NCBI GenBank assembly: GCA_021464245.1
Contig: JADCRB010000018.1
Location: 2,900,015 to 2,964,014 of the forward strand
Direction: 5' to 3'
Length of the DNA stretch: 64,000 nt
DNA from: Carallia brachiata
Taxonomy: Eukaryota; Streptophyta; Magnoliopsida; Malpighiales; Rhizophoraceae
Shown here: one piece after another, positions 63,118 through 64,000 of the stretch
Position numbering within the stretch: the first letter of the stretch is position 1
Layout: each line of letters begins with the position of its first letter
Translations under genes and position numbers: made by a program
Notes under the pieces: generated by a model
What the model was told of the DNA's origin: nothing
The model's input: only the letters and a program-made list of their open reading frames with translations
Databases searched by the model: none

Positions 63118-63918
63118 TGTAAATGAAGAAAAAAAAATAAAGAAGAAAAGTCAAAATTGTCGTTGCCGACTTTGAAGTCGGCAACGCCAACCAAGAAAAA
63201 AAAATTAATTAAAAGATTCCTTTCCCATGTGATGTTCACATGGGAAAGGAACCTATAAATAGGTCCCTGCTCCTCCGTTCAAAACATATTCAGCAAATCT
63301 AAAAATAGAAAAATTCAGAGAATTTGAGAGAAAAAGAAAATTTTGAAAATCTCTCAAGAAAATTTCTCCTTTTCTTACGTGCTTTTACTCTGCAGTATAC
63401 TCTCCTAACTCCTTTTTGAGAGATATTTCAGGGGTAAGCCCAAAAAATTTGCTGTTTCCATTTCTAAAGTTATTTTTAGATTTATATTCTCGGATCGCTC
63501 TAGATCTGAATTTATGAGAATATAGATCTAAAAATATCAAATTACTACAAATCCGGCTGGGATTAAGCCTCATACGGCCCTCAGCAAAATCCAGGCAGCT
63601 CATCCGAGAACAAGTCCTTCGACCCTCGGTGAAATTAAGCCAGATCGGCTCAGATCAGGTCTCTGCGGTTCTTAACCGTAGTCAAAACGTCCAAATCAGA
63701 TCCGGTTTCAGTCTACCCAGTTCAAGAAAAAGCTGTGGAAATTATTTCTGTCAAGATCAAGCTCGTGCAGCCCTTGACGGAGTCAAAAAAGGAACACTAA
63801 TCGGAGGATCTACGGAGATCGACCCACGTAAATTTTCTTTTATTTTACAATTTTTATTTGTAATTTATTTTTGTATTTTCGAGTTTAATTGTTTTAGACT
63901 CGAAATTTACGCTTTACA
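63118..63918 (+). mobile_element. Probable 5' LTR of a Ty3-like retrotransposon (start only)
   Basis: The 801-bp stretch begins TGTAAA and ends TTTACA, a matching inverted terminus. A TATA box (TATAAAT, 63254-63260) sits directly after two strong palindromes: a 12-bp pair at 63161-63172/63175-63186 and a perfect 15-bp pair at 63217-63231/63237-63251. No open frame is present, as expected for an LTR. It interrupts or abuts the ALDH fragment end. The rest of the element is outside the window, so the second LTR and flanking duplication cannot be tested. Confidence 0.65.
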
Positions 63919-63944
63919 AATTTTTGGCACGCTCGGTGGGACAT
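63919..63944 (+). other. Putative primer-binding site and leader start
   Basis: Directly after the presumed LTR comes aatttttggcacgctcggtggg, resembling the ttggc-c-c-cggtgggac sequence that follows LTRs of many plant Ty3-type (Tat-like) elements and pairs with the 3' end of a tRNA primer. The exact tRNA was not determined. Confidence 0.5.
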
Positions 63945-64000
63945 CTTCACCTCCCATCTCTTGTTCCTTAAAAAAAAAAAAAGAGGTAAAAGGGGAGCCG

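Noticed and set aside
1..64000. CRISPR arrays, operons, riboswitches, bacterial-type transfer
   Set aside because: Nothing prokaryotic in signals or gene structure; repeats are transposon-derived and irregularly spaced.

Overview
This is an AT-rich window of nuclear DNA from a eudicot plant. The evidence is GT-AG introns with U/A-rich flanks, plant-specific protein families (a REC-type CLU protein, an ABCB9-like transporter, an AOP-type dioxygenase) and plant-type transposons (TRIM, hAT and Mutator MITEs, LINE, CACTA, Ty3-like LTR). The species cannot be fixed from the sequence. Every splice model, domain call and repeat boundary here was read by eye.

Layout: 1-13.6 kb is gene-poor DNA with MITE and foldback elements. 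13.95-28.2 kb holds a 23-coding-exon gene for a REC1-like clustered-mitochondria/TPR protein on the + strand. Its exons fit the family throughout, but the summed CDS is 5075 nt, one base short of a multiple of three; the break maps to a C-rich run at the end of exon 5. Its last intron carries a TRIM nested inside an older solo LTR of the same family, with both target-site duplications intact. 28.2-36.1 kb is intergenic and filled with hAT, Mutator MITE, LINE and foldback elements. 36.2-42.83 kb is a complete 12-exon ABCB9-like full-size ABC transporter (1267 aa). 47.32-49.05 kb is a three-exon 2-oxoglutarate/Fe(II) dioxygenase, complete except for one in-frame TAG at codon 70.

From about 44.3 kb to the end, the DNA is dominated by a dispersed segment present three times (about 44.3-46.8, 51.9-54.7 and 60.8-63.1 kb). 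Each copy joins a fragment of an ALDH2-type aldehyde dehydrogenase to a palindromic repeat of roughly 240 bp. Later hAT and Mutator-type insertions interrupt these copies, and the uninterrupted copies act as empty-site controls. A 3 kb 5'-truncated LINE with poly(A) and a 12-bp duplication lies at 56.06-59.07 kb, one CACTA-like terminus at 55.13 kb, and a probable Ty3-like 5' LTR plus primer-binding site begins at 63.12 kb and runs off the window.

The three host genes are not an operon and show no evident joint pathway. REC1-like proteins are tied to organelle compartment size, ABCB proteins to membrane export, and the dioxygenase to specialised metabolism. No prokaryotic system, CRISPR array, rRNA or tRNA gene was found. 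The most notable content is the set of broken or ambiguous reading frames and the unusually readable transposon nesting.
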